Of a stretch of 7,136 bases of DNA, positions 1 to 5,778 are shown piece by piece. Location of the stretch: NCBI GenBank assembly GCA_937925515.1, contig CALALP010000085.1, positions 1 to 7,136 of the forward strand, in the 5' to 3' direction. Position 1 is the first letter of the stretch, and each line of letters begins with the position of its first letter. Below the pieces are notes generated by a model, which had not been told where the DNA came from, did no database searches, and was given only the letters and a program-made list of their open reading frames with translations. The translations under genes and the position numbers were made by a program. The DNA comes from an uncultured Lachnoanaerobaculum sp. Lineage in GTDB: Bacteria; Bacillota; Clostridia; Lachnospirales; Lachnospiraceae.

Positions 1-71
1 GCAAATATAGTTTTCTCTGTATTTGTACGAAAAACATAGTTACTAATGAAAATTAATTTTGCAACAGCCCC
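1..71. mobile_element. MITE-like inverted-repeat element, left end cut off by the window
   Basis: A short non-coding element with an imperfect terminal inverted repeat. The left arm GCAAATATAGTTTTC (1-15) pairs with the right arm GAAAATTAATTTTGC (48-62) at 12 of 15 positions. The right end continues as AACAGCCCC (63-71). About nine bases of the left end (expected GGGGCTGTT) lie outside the window, giving an estimated full size near 80 bp. The outer end read inward, GGGGCTGTTGCAAAAT, matches the right end of the element at 3801-3897 and resembles transposase ends with a CTGTTGCAAA core, such as those of IS6-type elements. It contains no ORF. It lies downstream of the sensor kinase gene, where a hairpin could also affect transcription termination or mRNA stability. 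Confidence 0.55.
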
Positions 72-91
72 ATAATAATGAATAAATAAAC

Positions 92-154
92 TAGCTATTT
101 TCCAATAGAGAGCAAATAAGATAGTAATATTTGTAAAATTAAATTTGCAACAGT
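92..154. repeat. Degenerate or partial copy of the same repeat family, abutting the kinase stop codon
   Basis: The segment shares TTTTCCAATAG (98-108) with the element at 3801-3897 (there 3856-3866). It ends in GTAAAATTAAATTTGCAACAG (about 133-153), matching the right ends of the other two copies up to CAACAG; the terminal CCCC is replaced by TTTT. It contains a near-palindrome at 131-150 (8 of 10 pairs) and a perfect 6-bp inverted pair, CAAATA (113-118) with TATTTG (128-133). The left boundary is uncertain and the copy looks eroded. It ends only four to five bases from the stop codon of the sensor kinase. No canonical terminator with a T-run is visible here, so this structured AT-rich DNA may serve as the 3' end of the operon. 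Confidence 0.4.
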
Positions 155-158
155 TTTC

Positions 159-1844
159 CTAACTTTCTCTCAATGGAAGTTTTAAACTAATTTTAGTTCC
201 TTTTCCGACCTTGGAATCAATTTCAAAGCCGTATTTTTCGCCGCACAAAATTTTAATGCGTGATAATACATTGTTCATTCCGATTCCACCTGAAATGTTT
301 CTTTGTTCATCAAAAACTTTAGCGTCTTTTTTCTCTACATCAAAACCTATACCGTCATCAATAATATCTATAATTAAAAATTCATTTTCCAATCTATAAT
401 TAATATCTATGTGTCCTCTAGCTTTCTTACCTCTTATACCATGGTAAATTGCATTTTCTACTATGGGTTGTATGATAAGCTTAGGCACATACATATCTAA
501 CAAACTATTATCTCCTGTTATACTATATTGTAAAAGTTCCTCATATCTTACCTTTTGAATATTTAAGTAACTTATTGTATGCTCAAGTTCAACTTCAAGA
601 GGAATAAAGTCCTTTCCTAATCTAAGTGAAATTCTAAGCATTTTCCCAAGTGCAGAAGTTACTTTTACAACTTCTTTAGACTGATTAAGCTCTGCAAGCC
701 AAAGTATTGTATCTAAAGTATTATATAAAAAATGTGGATTGATTTGGCTTTGCAATGCCTTAATCTCAAATTCACGTCTAAGAGATTCTTTTTTAGCAAT
801 GTTTTCAGTAAGCAATTTTATTCTGTCTATGAGATGATTATACTCTTTTGCAAGTGAATTTACTTCATTTACTCTACTACTTTTAATTTCTATATGTTCC
901 CAAGTTTCATCAGCTTTCATCATTATTTTAGTAAGCTCTATTATAGGACTACTTAGAAAATGTGAAATCACGCTACCGATTATAATCGAAAACAATATAG
1001 TAACTGCTATTGCAATAAATAATGTCCTTAGTAGATTATCCTGTAATAGCTTTAAATTTTCCCTTGAAACCACCCCATATAAAGTCCAATCAGAATCTAA
1101 TACAGAAGTACTATACATAGTGGCTTTGTCTGAATCAGGAATACTCATATTTTCTAAAACATTTTTATCAGGGTGATATATTATAGTGCCGTCTGCTGAA
1201 AGAATGTAGACATATCCGTCTTTCCCAAGACTTAGACCATTTATATAATCTTCAATAAACTTATATGAAACATCTATAATTACAATTCCAAGATGAATGT
1301 TATCATCTGACTTAATTTCTCTACATATTGATACCACCCAATCGCCATTATCCATTTCAAACACTCCATGTCCTGTGGGAGCGAGTATTGGCATAGCTGA
1401 TGATGCTAATGCTTTTTTATACCATTCTTGATTCATCATATCATTTGTAATGGGAACTGCCATATCATTTCCACTTGTAATAACATGACCTGTTTTTGAC
1501 ACCACTGAAATAGATTTTATTCTTGGATCACTTTTTTTTGCAAGCTTTATTAGGGAGGAAATAGAGTTTAGCGAACTTGCATCTGTGTCATTAAGTGCAT
1601 TTATTATATCAGGGTGCATTGCAATAATATCACTAAAGGATTTCAGCTTATCTAAATAGCCATGTATGTAATTTGCCGCTAATGCTATTGACTCATTAGT
1701 TTTTTTAATGTCATCAGTTTTAAGTATATTGGAAGTAAGGGAATATGAAAGCCCTGTAAATATACTTATTATAATTGTGGAAAATATTAAAAAGGCTGCT
1801 GCCATTCTCACATTTAGTCTTGAGAAAAAACTTTTAAATTTCAT
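159..1844 (-). CDS. YesM-family membrane sensor histidine kinase with extracellular Cache domain
   Basis: A 561-residue membrane histidine kinase that should autophosphorylate and pass phosphate to the regulator encoded just upstream. In order: TM1 (about 14-36), an extracellular double-Cache-like region (about 37-270, with DGYVYILSADGTIIYHPD at 209-226), TM2 (about 272-296), HAMP (about 297-348), the His_kinase domain with INPHFLYNTLD (phospho-acceptor His371), then HATPase_c with the N-box around Asn464, DDGIGF (496-501) and GGIGMNN (519-525). These are standard YesM/LytS-type features. The start ATG overlaps the regulator gene by 11 bp, with a GGGAG ribosome binding site 9 nt upstream, so the pair is probably translationally coupled. 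YesM homologues often sit beside sugar transporters, but here the neighbours are methionine-sulfoxide repair genes. The ligand cannot be read from sequence; the arginine expected in the RxWY amino-acid-binding Cache motif is absent (QEWYKKA at 139-145). Confidence 0.93.
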   Translation of the reverse strand: MKFKSFFSRLNVRMAAAFLIFSTIIISIFTGLSYSLTSNILKTDDIKKTNESIALAANYIHGYLDKLKSFSDIIAMHPDIINALNDTDASSLNSISSLIKLAKKSDPRIKSISVVSKTGHVITSGNDMAVPITNDMMNQEWYKKALASSAMPILAPTGHGVFEMDNGDWVVSICREIKSDDNIHLGIVIIDVSYKFIEDYINGLSLGKDGYVYILSADGTIIYHPDKNVLENMSIPDSDKATMYSTSVLDSDWTLYGVVSRENLKLLQDNLLRTLFIAIAVTILFSIIIGSVISHFLSSPIIELTKIMMKADETWEHIEIKSSRVNEVNSLAKEYNHLIDRIKLLTENIAKKESLRREFEIKALQSQINPHFLYNTLDTILWLAELNQSKEVVKVTSALGKMLRISLRLGKDFIPLEVELEHTISYLNIQKVRYEELLQYSITGDNSLLDMYVPKLIIQPIVENAIYHGIRGKKARGHIDINYRLENEFLIIDIIDDGIGFDVEKKDAKVFDEQRNISGGIGMNNVLSRIKILCGEKYGFEIDSKVGKGTKISLKLPLRES

Positions 1845-2592
1845 TGTTTAGTACTCCCTGTCTAAACTGTTTTGGAGTAATATTATAAGTCTTTTTAAAC
1901 TTTGTAATAAAATAGTTTACATCATCATATCCAACTGCTTGTGCTATCTCAAAGTTTTTCATATTCTTTGATAAAAGTAATAATTTTGCTTGTTCCATAC
2001 GCTTAATACCTACATATTCCTGAAAAGGTATTCCATAATTTTTCTTAAAAACATTACTTAGATAATTACTGTTAAAACCTAGATCATCAGCCATTTTCCC
2101 TAGTGAAAAATCAATTTCAAAAATATGTTCCTTAGTATATGCCGACACCCTTGTAAGTTCTTCATTTGAACTAATTATATTTGAGGAAATATCATTTATC
2201 TTTTTATCTATATTTAACTCACGAAGTCTTGAGGTTACTCTTTTTAAAACTTGCTCAATATCTGATTTATTTACCGGCTTTAAAAGATAATCATCAACTC
2301 CGATTCTTATAGCATTCTGCATATATTCAAAATAGTCATAACCTGTAATCATAACTATTCTAATCTTGGAATCAATCTCCTTTATCTTATTTGCCAAAGT
2401 AAGTCCGTCCATATCAGACATATTTATATCTAAAAAAGTTATGTCAATTTTTTTTGTTTTAATTATATCAAGTGCTGATTTAGCATCAGCCGCCTCAAAT
2501 GTGTTGTCAATTCCAATTTCCGATAAAACAGCCATTGACTTTATTCCACGTCTTATAAGCGGCTCATCATCTACTAAAAGTAAGTTATACAT
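1834..2592 (-). CDS. YesN/AraC-type response regulator
   Basis: A 252-residue cytoplasmic DNA-binding regulator. The receiver domain (about 1-120) has the acidic pair Asp8-Asp9, the phospho-acceptor Asp55 (FLDINMSDMDG), Thr83 (MITGYDYFEY) and Lys105 (DYLLKPVNK). A short linker leads to an AraC-type double helix-turn-helix domain (about 150-245) with NYLSNVFKKNYGIPFQEY and the second motif GYDDVNYFITKFKKTYNITP. It is at the compact end for YesN proteins and lacks the long middle region some carry. Start: ATG preceded by AAAGGA with 5-nt spacing. Only 15 bp separate it from the msrAB stop codon, and its 3' end overlaps the kinase gene, so all three are likely cotranscribed. Inference: it responds to the adjacent kinase and activates the redox-repair operon; the target site is unproven. 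Confidence 0.93.
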   Translation of the reverse strand: MYNLLLVDDEPLIRRGIKSMAVLSEIGIDNTFEAADAKSALDIIKTKKIDITFLDINMSDMDGLTLANKIKEIDSKIRIVMITGYDYFEYMQNAIRIGVDDYLLKPVNKSDIEQVLKRVTSRLRELNIDKKINDISSNIISSNEELTRVSAYTKEHIFEIDFSLGKMADDLGFNSNYLSNVFKKNYGIPFQEYVGIKRMEQAKLLLLSKNMKNFEIAQAVGYDDVNYFITKFKKTYNITPKQFRQGVLNNEI

Positions 2593-2607
2593 ATTTTTCC
2601 TTTAAAA

Positions 2608-3762
2608 TTATTCTACAAATGACTTAAGATAACCATATCCCATACTTTCCATATCTGAAAGTGGAATAAATTTAATTGATGCAGAATTAATGCAATATCT
2701 CTTTCCACCAAGTTCCTTAGGTCCGTCATCAAACACATGTCCAAGATGAATGTCTGCTATCCTACTTCTTACTTCAGTCCTTGTCATATTAAAACTATTA
2801 TCTTCAAGATATTTTACAACTTCTTTATCTATCGGCTTTGAAAAACTTGGCCAACCACAACCTGATTCAAATTTATCTTTTGATGAAAATAAAGGTTCTC
2901 CTGAAGTTATATCTACATAAATTCCTTTTTCAAAATTGTCCCAATACTCATTACTAAAAGCATGTTCTGTATTATTTTCAACTGCTACTTTATATTGAAT
3001 ATCTGTAAGTGTTTTCTTTAATTCATCATTGCTTGGTCTAGTATATTTACTAGGGTCTATAAGTGGCTTATCTGCAAGGCTTAAATCAATATGACAGTAG
3101 CCGTTTGGATTTTTTTCTAAGTAATCCTGATGATATTCCTCAGCCTTATAGTACTGCTTAAGTGGTAAAACTTCAATTACAATAGGCTTATCATATTTTT
3201 CCTGTTCCTTATTTAAAACTTTTTCAATTACTTCTTTATCCTTTTCATCAGTATAGTAAACTCCTGTTCTATACTGTACTCCTCTATCATTTCCTTGCTT
3301 ATTTACACTTGTAGGGTCTACAACTCTTAAGTAATAACTAAGTAAACTTTCTAAACTAATTTCACTTGGATTATAAGTAACCTTGACTGTTTCTGCATGC
3401 CCACTGTTTCTGTAAACTAAATCTTCATAAGACGGATTTTCAGTATTTCCATTGGCATATCCACTTTCGGCATCTACTACACCACTTATTTTTTGCATAT
3501 ATGCCTCTACTCCCCAAAAACAGCCTCCTGCAAGATAAATTGTCTTTGTATCTGTATTTTTCATCTTTTCTATCTCCATACTAGAATTTGCTTTCATCTT
3601 GTCTGCCATAGCTTTTTCTACATCAGATTCCTTATATTCTACCATACTTTTATCTTTATTTTCTATCTTGTTTTTTAGGTTATTTTTTGCACTTACATTT
3701 GTACAAGCTGCTAAACTTGTAACTACAAATAAAGATAAAATTATTTTAAATGCTTTTTTCAT
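2608..3762 (-). CDS. msrAB: Surface lipoprotein fused peptide-methionine (S)/(R)-S-oxide reductase MsrAB
   Basis: Reduces both diastereomers of methionine sulfoxide in extracytoplasmic proteins. The 384-residue protein has a lipoprotein signal (LAAC, lipidated Cys20), a polar linker (21-72), an MsrA domain (about 73-228) and an MsrB domain (about 245-370). MsrA shows GCFWGVE with catalytic Cys81 and a candidate resolving Cys223 (NGYCHIDL). MsrB shows SGCGWPSF (Cys302), RIADIHLGHVFDDGP and the catalytic motif RYCINSASIKF with Cys357. No paired CxxC zinc motifs of zinc-type MsrB are present. The start has GGAG 7 nt upstream. The linker contains Met40, 52, 55, 62 and 67 among charged residues. 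It follows the thioredoxin-like lipoprotein gene after 189 bp and precedes the regulator by 15 bp. The expected electron donor is the adjacent thioredoxin-fold lipoprotein, itself reduced by CcdA. Confidence 0.96.
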   Translation of the reverse strand: MKKAFKIILSLFVVTSLAACTNVSAKNNLKNKIENKDKSMVEYKESDVEKAMADKMKANSSMEIEKMKNTDTKTIYLAGGCFWGVEAYMQKISGVVDAESGYANGNTENPSYEDLVYRNSGHAETVKVTYNPSEISLESLLSYYLRVVDPTSVNKQGNDRGVQYRTGVYYTDEKDKEVIEKVLNKEQEKYDKPIVIEVLPLKQYYKAEEYHQDYLEKNPNGYCHIDLSLADKPLIDPSKYTRPSNDELKKTLTDIQYKVAVENNTEHAFSNEYWDNFEKGIYVDITSGEPLFSSKDKFESGCGWPSFSKPIDKEVVKYLEDNSFNMTRTEVRSRIADIHLGHVFDDGPKELGGKRYCINSASIKFIPLSDMESMGYGYLKSFVE

Positions 3763-3800
3763 CTTAATTCTCCAATATTCTTTTACATATTATTAGCTAT

Positions 3801-3897
3801 GGAGCTATTGCAAAATAGTTATTTTGGGATTTGTCCACATAATAAATATATCTTGTTTTCCAATAGGAAACGCAAAAGTTAATTTTACAACAGCCCC
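3801..3897. mobile_element. 97-bp MITE-like element between the redoxin gene and msrAB
   Basis: The ends form an imperfect terminal inverted repeat: left GGAGCTATTGCAAAAT (3801-3816) against the reverse complement of the right end, GGGGCTGTTGTAAAAT (3882-3897), matching at 13 of 16 positions. The right end matches the element at 1-71, and TTTTCCAATAG (3856-3866) recurs at 98-108. It has no coding capacity and no clear target-site duplication (TAT on the left, ACAT on the right). The CTGTTGCAAA core resembles IS ends, so mobilisation in trans by a transposase elsewhere in the genome is plausible. It fills half of the 189-bp gap inside the operon and ends 38 bp before the msrAB start codon, so its hairpin or its TTGCAA box could change msrAB expression relative to the upstream genes. 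Confidence 0.6.
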
Positions 3898-3951
3898 ACA
3901 TAAGCATAAGAAATAGTAAAATAATAATTTTAACTAGGTAAATATTTCTCT

Positions 3952-4758
3952 CTATAATACATTATTTTTCATTGTTTCATTAATAACTTTATTTTCATTA
4001 TGTCCAACTCTTACTTCTGAAACCTTAGAATCAGAGTCAACATATATTGAAGTGGGATAAGCTACAACTCCAAGTTCTTTTGCTACTTTGCCGTCCTCAT
4101 CAAATAATACCTTAATATTTTTATAACCTAAGGAATTAAACCACTTTTTAAAACTTTCAGCATCTTTTTCGCCTCTTACATTAGGACTTACAAGAGTAAT
4201 TATTTCATATCCATTGTCCTGACCTGCAAGAGTATTTAAATCTTCAAGCCCTGCAAGACAAATTGAACACCAAGACGCCCAGTATTTCATATATACTTTT
4301 TTTCCTTTATATGAACTTAAACTTACAGTATTTCCGTCTAAATCTTTTAGAGAAAAATCTAATGACTTTGTATTTTCTGATTTAGAATTTACTGCTTTCA
4401 TATTATCAGCTTTCATATCATTAGTTTTCATATCATCGGAACTTGTTTTATCTGATTTCATGTTATCATGTTTCATGTCATCTTGCATTTTCATATCATC
4501 TTTCATATTATCAGACTTCATGTCGTCTTTTTTTATCTCCATACCCTCCGGTTTTACTTCATTTCCCATATTATCTTTGCCTACTTCAACAGACTCCATT
4601 TTATCTTGATTCATATTAGTATCCATTTTTGACTCTGCCATGGTAGTACTTTCTTTCATATTATCTTTCATTCCACTTTTTACTTCAGCCTTTCCTGAAC
4701 AAGCTACTAAAGTTGATACAATTGCAACTGCTACTAATGTAAATATTTTCTTTTTCAT
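3952..4758 (-). CDS. Thioredoxin-fold (TlpA/redoxin-like) lipoprotein with methionine-rich repeat linker
   Basis: A 268-residue surface-anchored thiol-disulfide protein. It has a lipoprotein signal (LVAC, Cys20), a low-complexity linker (21-132) and a C-terminal thioredoxin-fold domain (about 133-268) with active site WASWCSIC (Cys164, Cys167) and cis-proline Pro235 in VAYPTSI. The expected role is to take electrons from CcdA and reduce the disulfides of MsrAB. The linker is exceptional: 17 methionines in 112 residues, mixed with Lys, Asp, Asn and Ser, with a five-residue period from Met80 to Met120. It resembles MXKDX/MrpX methionine-rich proteins rather than an ordinary lipoprotein spacer. 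AAGGAG lies 6 nt before the ATG, and 32 bp separate it from ccdA. A ResA/CcsX role in cytochrome c maturation is less likely, because the active site is CSIC and no haem-handling genes are present. Confidence 0.93.
   Translation of the reverse strand: MKKKIFTLVAVAIVSTLVACSGKAEVKSGMKDNMKESTTMAESKMDTNMNQDKMESVEVGKDNMGNEVKPEGMEIKKDDMKSDNMKDDMKMQDDMKHDNMKSDKTSSDDMKTNDMKADNMKAVNSKSENTKSLDFSLKDLDGNTVSLSSYKGKKVYMKYWASWCSICLAGLEDLNTLAGQDNGYEIITLVSPNVRGEKDAESFKKWFNSLGYKNIKVLFDEDGKVAKELGVVAYPTSIYVDSDSKVSEVRVGHNENKVINETMKNNVL
4393..4527 (-). repeat. Degenerate 15-bp tandem repeat encoding Met-Lys-x-Asp-Asn/Asp pentapeptides
   Basis: Inside the redoxin lipoprotein gene, codons 78-122 repeat with a 15-base period. 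On the plus strand this appears as recurring TTTCATATCATC/TTTCATATTATC blocks. Methionines fall at residues 80, 85, 95, 100, 110, 115 and 120, all in the same five-residue register. Positions 90 and 105 of that register are Lys and Thr, and Met89 and Met91 flank position 90. Each Met is usually followed by Lys, then x-Asp-Asn or x-Asp-Asp. The copies differ at third positions and elsewhere, so this is a diverged repeat kept at the protein level, but slippage could still vary its length between strains. Confidence 0.85.
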
Positions 4759-4790
4759 ATTATACTCCTTTTTATGTCTATTTTTTATTT

Positions 4791-5513
4791 TTATCCTAAA
4801 TGGATTATGTTTTCAAAAATTGCTGTTAAATTTGCGAGTTTATTGCTCATAAGCACCAAACCCATTACTACTACTAAGAAACCACCAACTCTCTTTAAAG
4901 TAAGAGTATGTTTTTTTAGAAAGCTAAAATGCCCCATCATAAACTTTGTTGCAATCATCATTATGATAAATGGTATTGAAAGCCCTAGAGTGTATACAAG
5001 CATAAGTAGTCCACCATAAATCACTCTACCCTCTCCTATTGAAAGCGTAAGTATTGCCCCAAGCACAGGTGTAGCACAAGGTGTCCAGCCTAAACTAAAA
5101 GATACACCTGTAAGATAACTTCCTAGAGCCTTAGTTTTATTATTTTCAAATTGGAAACCTCCAAGCATATCAAGTTTTTTAATGTGAATGATTCCCATTT
5201 GATGTATACCAAGTATTACTACTAAAAGCCCTGCAAAAAATACCACTCTGCTATCTGATATAAATGAACCTAGAAAGCCTGCACCAATTCCAAGTGCTAC
5301 AAAACTTGTAGAAAGTCCAAGTATAAAGGCAATAGTCTTTATAAAACCTCCTATATTAAACTCTCTTTTAAATAATCTAAGTTTTTTATATTCGCCGTCC
5401 TCATCTCCAAGCATACCTATGTATACAGGTATAAGTGGAAATGTACAGGGAGCAAAAAATGATAAAAATCCTGCTACTAAAACCGTAGTAAGCACTAACT
5501 CATTGCCAAACAT
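4791..5513 (-). CDS. ccdA: CcdA-type transmembrane thiol-disulfide electron transporter
   Basis: A polytopic membrane protein of the CcdA/DsbD-beta family that moves reducing equivalents from cytosolic thioredoxin to extracytoplasmic thioredoxin-fold proteins. With the ATG at 5513 it is 240 residues with about six hydrophobic helices, the usual size for CcdA. The two redox cysteines lie in the family motifs APCTFPLIP (Cys23) and GWTPCATP (Cys146). A longer reading from TTG at 5525 would add only four residues, and those codons contain the ribosome binding site GGAGG, so the ATG is preferred. It is first in a five-gene operon with its own promoter at 5546-5574. The next genes encode its likely partner (thioredoxin-fold lipoprotein) and the terminal enzyme (MsrAB), pointing to surface methionine repair rather than cytochrome c maturation. 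Confidence 0.94.
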   Translation of the reverse strand: MFGNELVLTTVLVAGFLSFFAPCTFPLIPVYIGMLGDEDGEYKKLRLFKREFNIGGFIKTIAFILGLSTSFVALGIGAGFLGSFISDSRVVFFAGLLVVILGIHQMGIIHIKKLDMLGGFQFENNKTKALGSYLTGVSFSLGWTPCATPVLGAILTLSIGEGRVIYGGLLMLVYTLGLSIPFIIMMIATKFMMGHFSFLKKHTLTLKRVGGFLVVVMGLVLMSNKLANLTAIFENIIHLG

Positions 5514-5517
5514 TTCT

Positions 5518-5523
5518 ACCTCC
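5518..5523 (-). promoter_or_regulatory. Ribosome binding site that fixes the ccdA start
   Basis: On the minus strand GGAGGT lies directly upstream of ATG 5513-5511, with 5 nt between GGAGG and the ATG. Because it overlaps the codons after the upstream TTG (5525-5523), that TTG is unlikely to be the initiator. Confidence 0.85.
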
Positions 5524-5545
5524 AATCATTTGTAATTTTTATCTA

Positions 5546-5574
5546 AATATATGATACTATCAAATTACGCTCAA
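5546..5574 (-). promoter_or_regulatory. SigA-type promoter of the ccdA-redoxin-msrAB-regulator-kinase operon
   Basis: Minus-strand -35 TTGAGC (5574-5569), a 17-nt spacer, and -10 TATATT (5551-5546). The -10 matches the consensus at 5 of 6 positions and the -35 at 4 of 6. Transcription would start near 5539, leaving a leader of about 26 nt before the ccdA ATG. It is the best-spaced promoter I found upstream of the operon. Confidence 0.6.
5549..5565. promoter_or_regulatory. Palindrome in the ccdA promoter spacer, candidate operator
   Basis: TGATACTATCA (5552-5562) is a perfect 5-bp inverted repeat around one central base. It extends outward to 5549-5565 with one mismatched pair per side. It lies between the -35 and -10 elements, where a bound protein would block or remodel polymerase. 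The 8-mer ATACTATC recurs in the same orientation at 5689-5696. Which regulator binds is unknown; the response regulator encoded in the operon is one candidate. Confidence 0.3.
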
Positions 5575-5642
5575 TATAATAGAATATGATGAGTAAAAAC
5601 TTGAATATTGTGAGATAAAGTAGAACTCTTTATATAAAAATA

Positions 5643-5668
5643 TTTTGTTCTCTATTTAGAAAACAAAA
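5643..5668. other. AT-rich inverted repeat between the divergent genes
   Basis: TTTTGTTCTCT (5643-5653) and AGAAAACAAAA (5658-5668) pair at 10 of 11 positions around a 4-nt loop. It lies upstream of both divergent promoters and lacks the GC-rich stem and T-run of an intrinsic terminator. It could be a protein-binding site or a neutral AT-rich hairpin. Confidence 0.25.
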
Positions 5669-5742
5669 AAGTTGTATTATTTATTGTTATACTATCTTGC
5701 AATGTCCCTAATTATTAAATTTCATTTTTGTAACTTATGTAA

Positions 5743-5771
5743 CTGAAATTTTTTCAAAAATAATATATATT
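5743..5771 (+). promoter_or_regulatory. Putative promoter of the substrate-binding lipoprotein gene
   Basis: -35-like CTGAAA (5743-5748), a 17-nt spacer and -10 TATATT (5766-5771). The predicted transcription start near 5778 lies at the edge of the DtxR-like operator at 5779-5797, a usual arrangement for repression. The surrounding DNA is so AT-rich that other -10 choices such as TAAAAT (5771-5776) are possible. Confidence 0.4.
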
Positions 5772-5778
5772 AAAATAG

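Noticed and set aside
3493..3796. Plus-strand ORFs opposite the msrAB N-terminus
   Set aside because: They are rich in Phe, Leu and Ile because they read the Lys/Asp/Glu-rich linker backwards; there is no family resemblance and the msrAB frame is certain.
3917..3932. Palindrome TAAAAT-AATA-ATTTTA downstream of the redoxin stop, as a terminator or PerR-like box
   Set aside because: The 6-bp stem is all A/T with no T-run after a stable hairpin, and it does not match a PerR box well; such palindromes are expected by chance in AT-rich DNA.
4393..4527. Regular short repeats as a possible CRISPR array
   Set aside because: The 15-bp period is in frame with a coding sequence, there are no unique spacers, and it encodes the Met-Lys-x-Asp pentapeptides.
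4640..5019. Plus-strand ORFs across the redoxin/ccdA junction
   Set aside because: They are shadows of two clearly assigned minus-strand genes, with no domain features.
3952..5513. Reading ccdA plus redoxin as a cytochrome c maturation pair
   Set aside because: There is no haem ligase (CcsA/ResB-like) or c-type cytochrome CxxCH gene in the window, and the next gene is msrAB, so methionine repair fits better.
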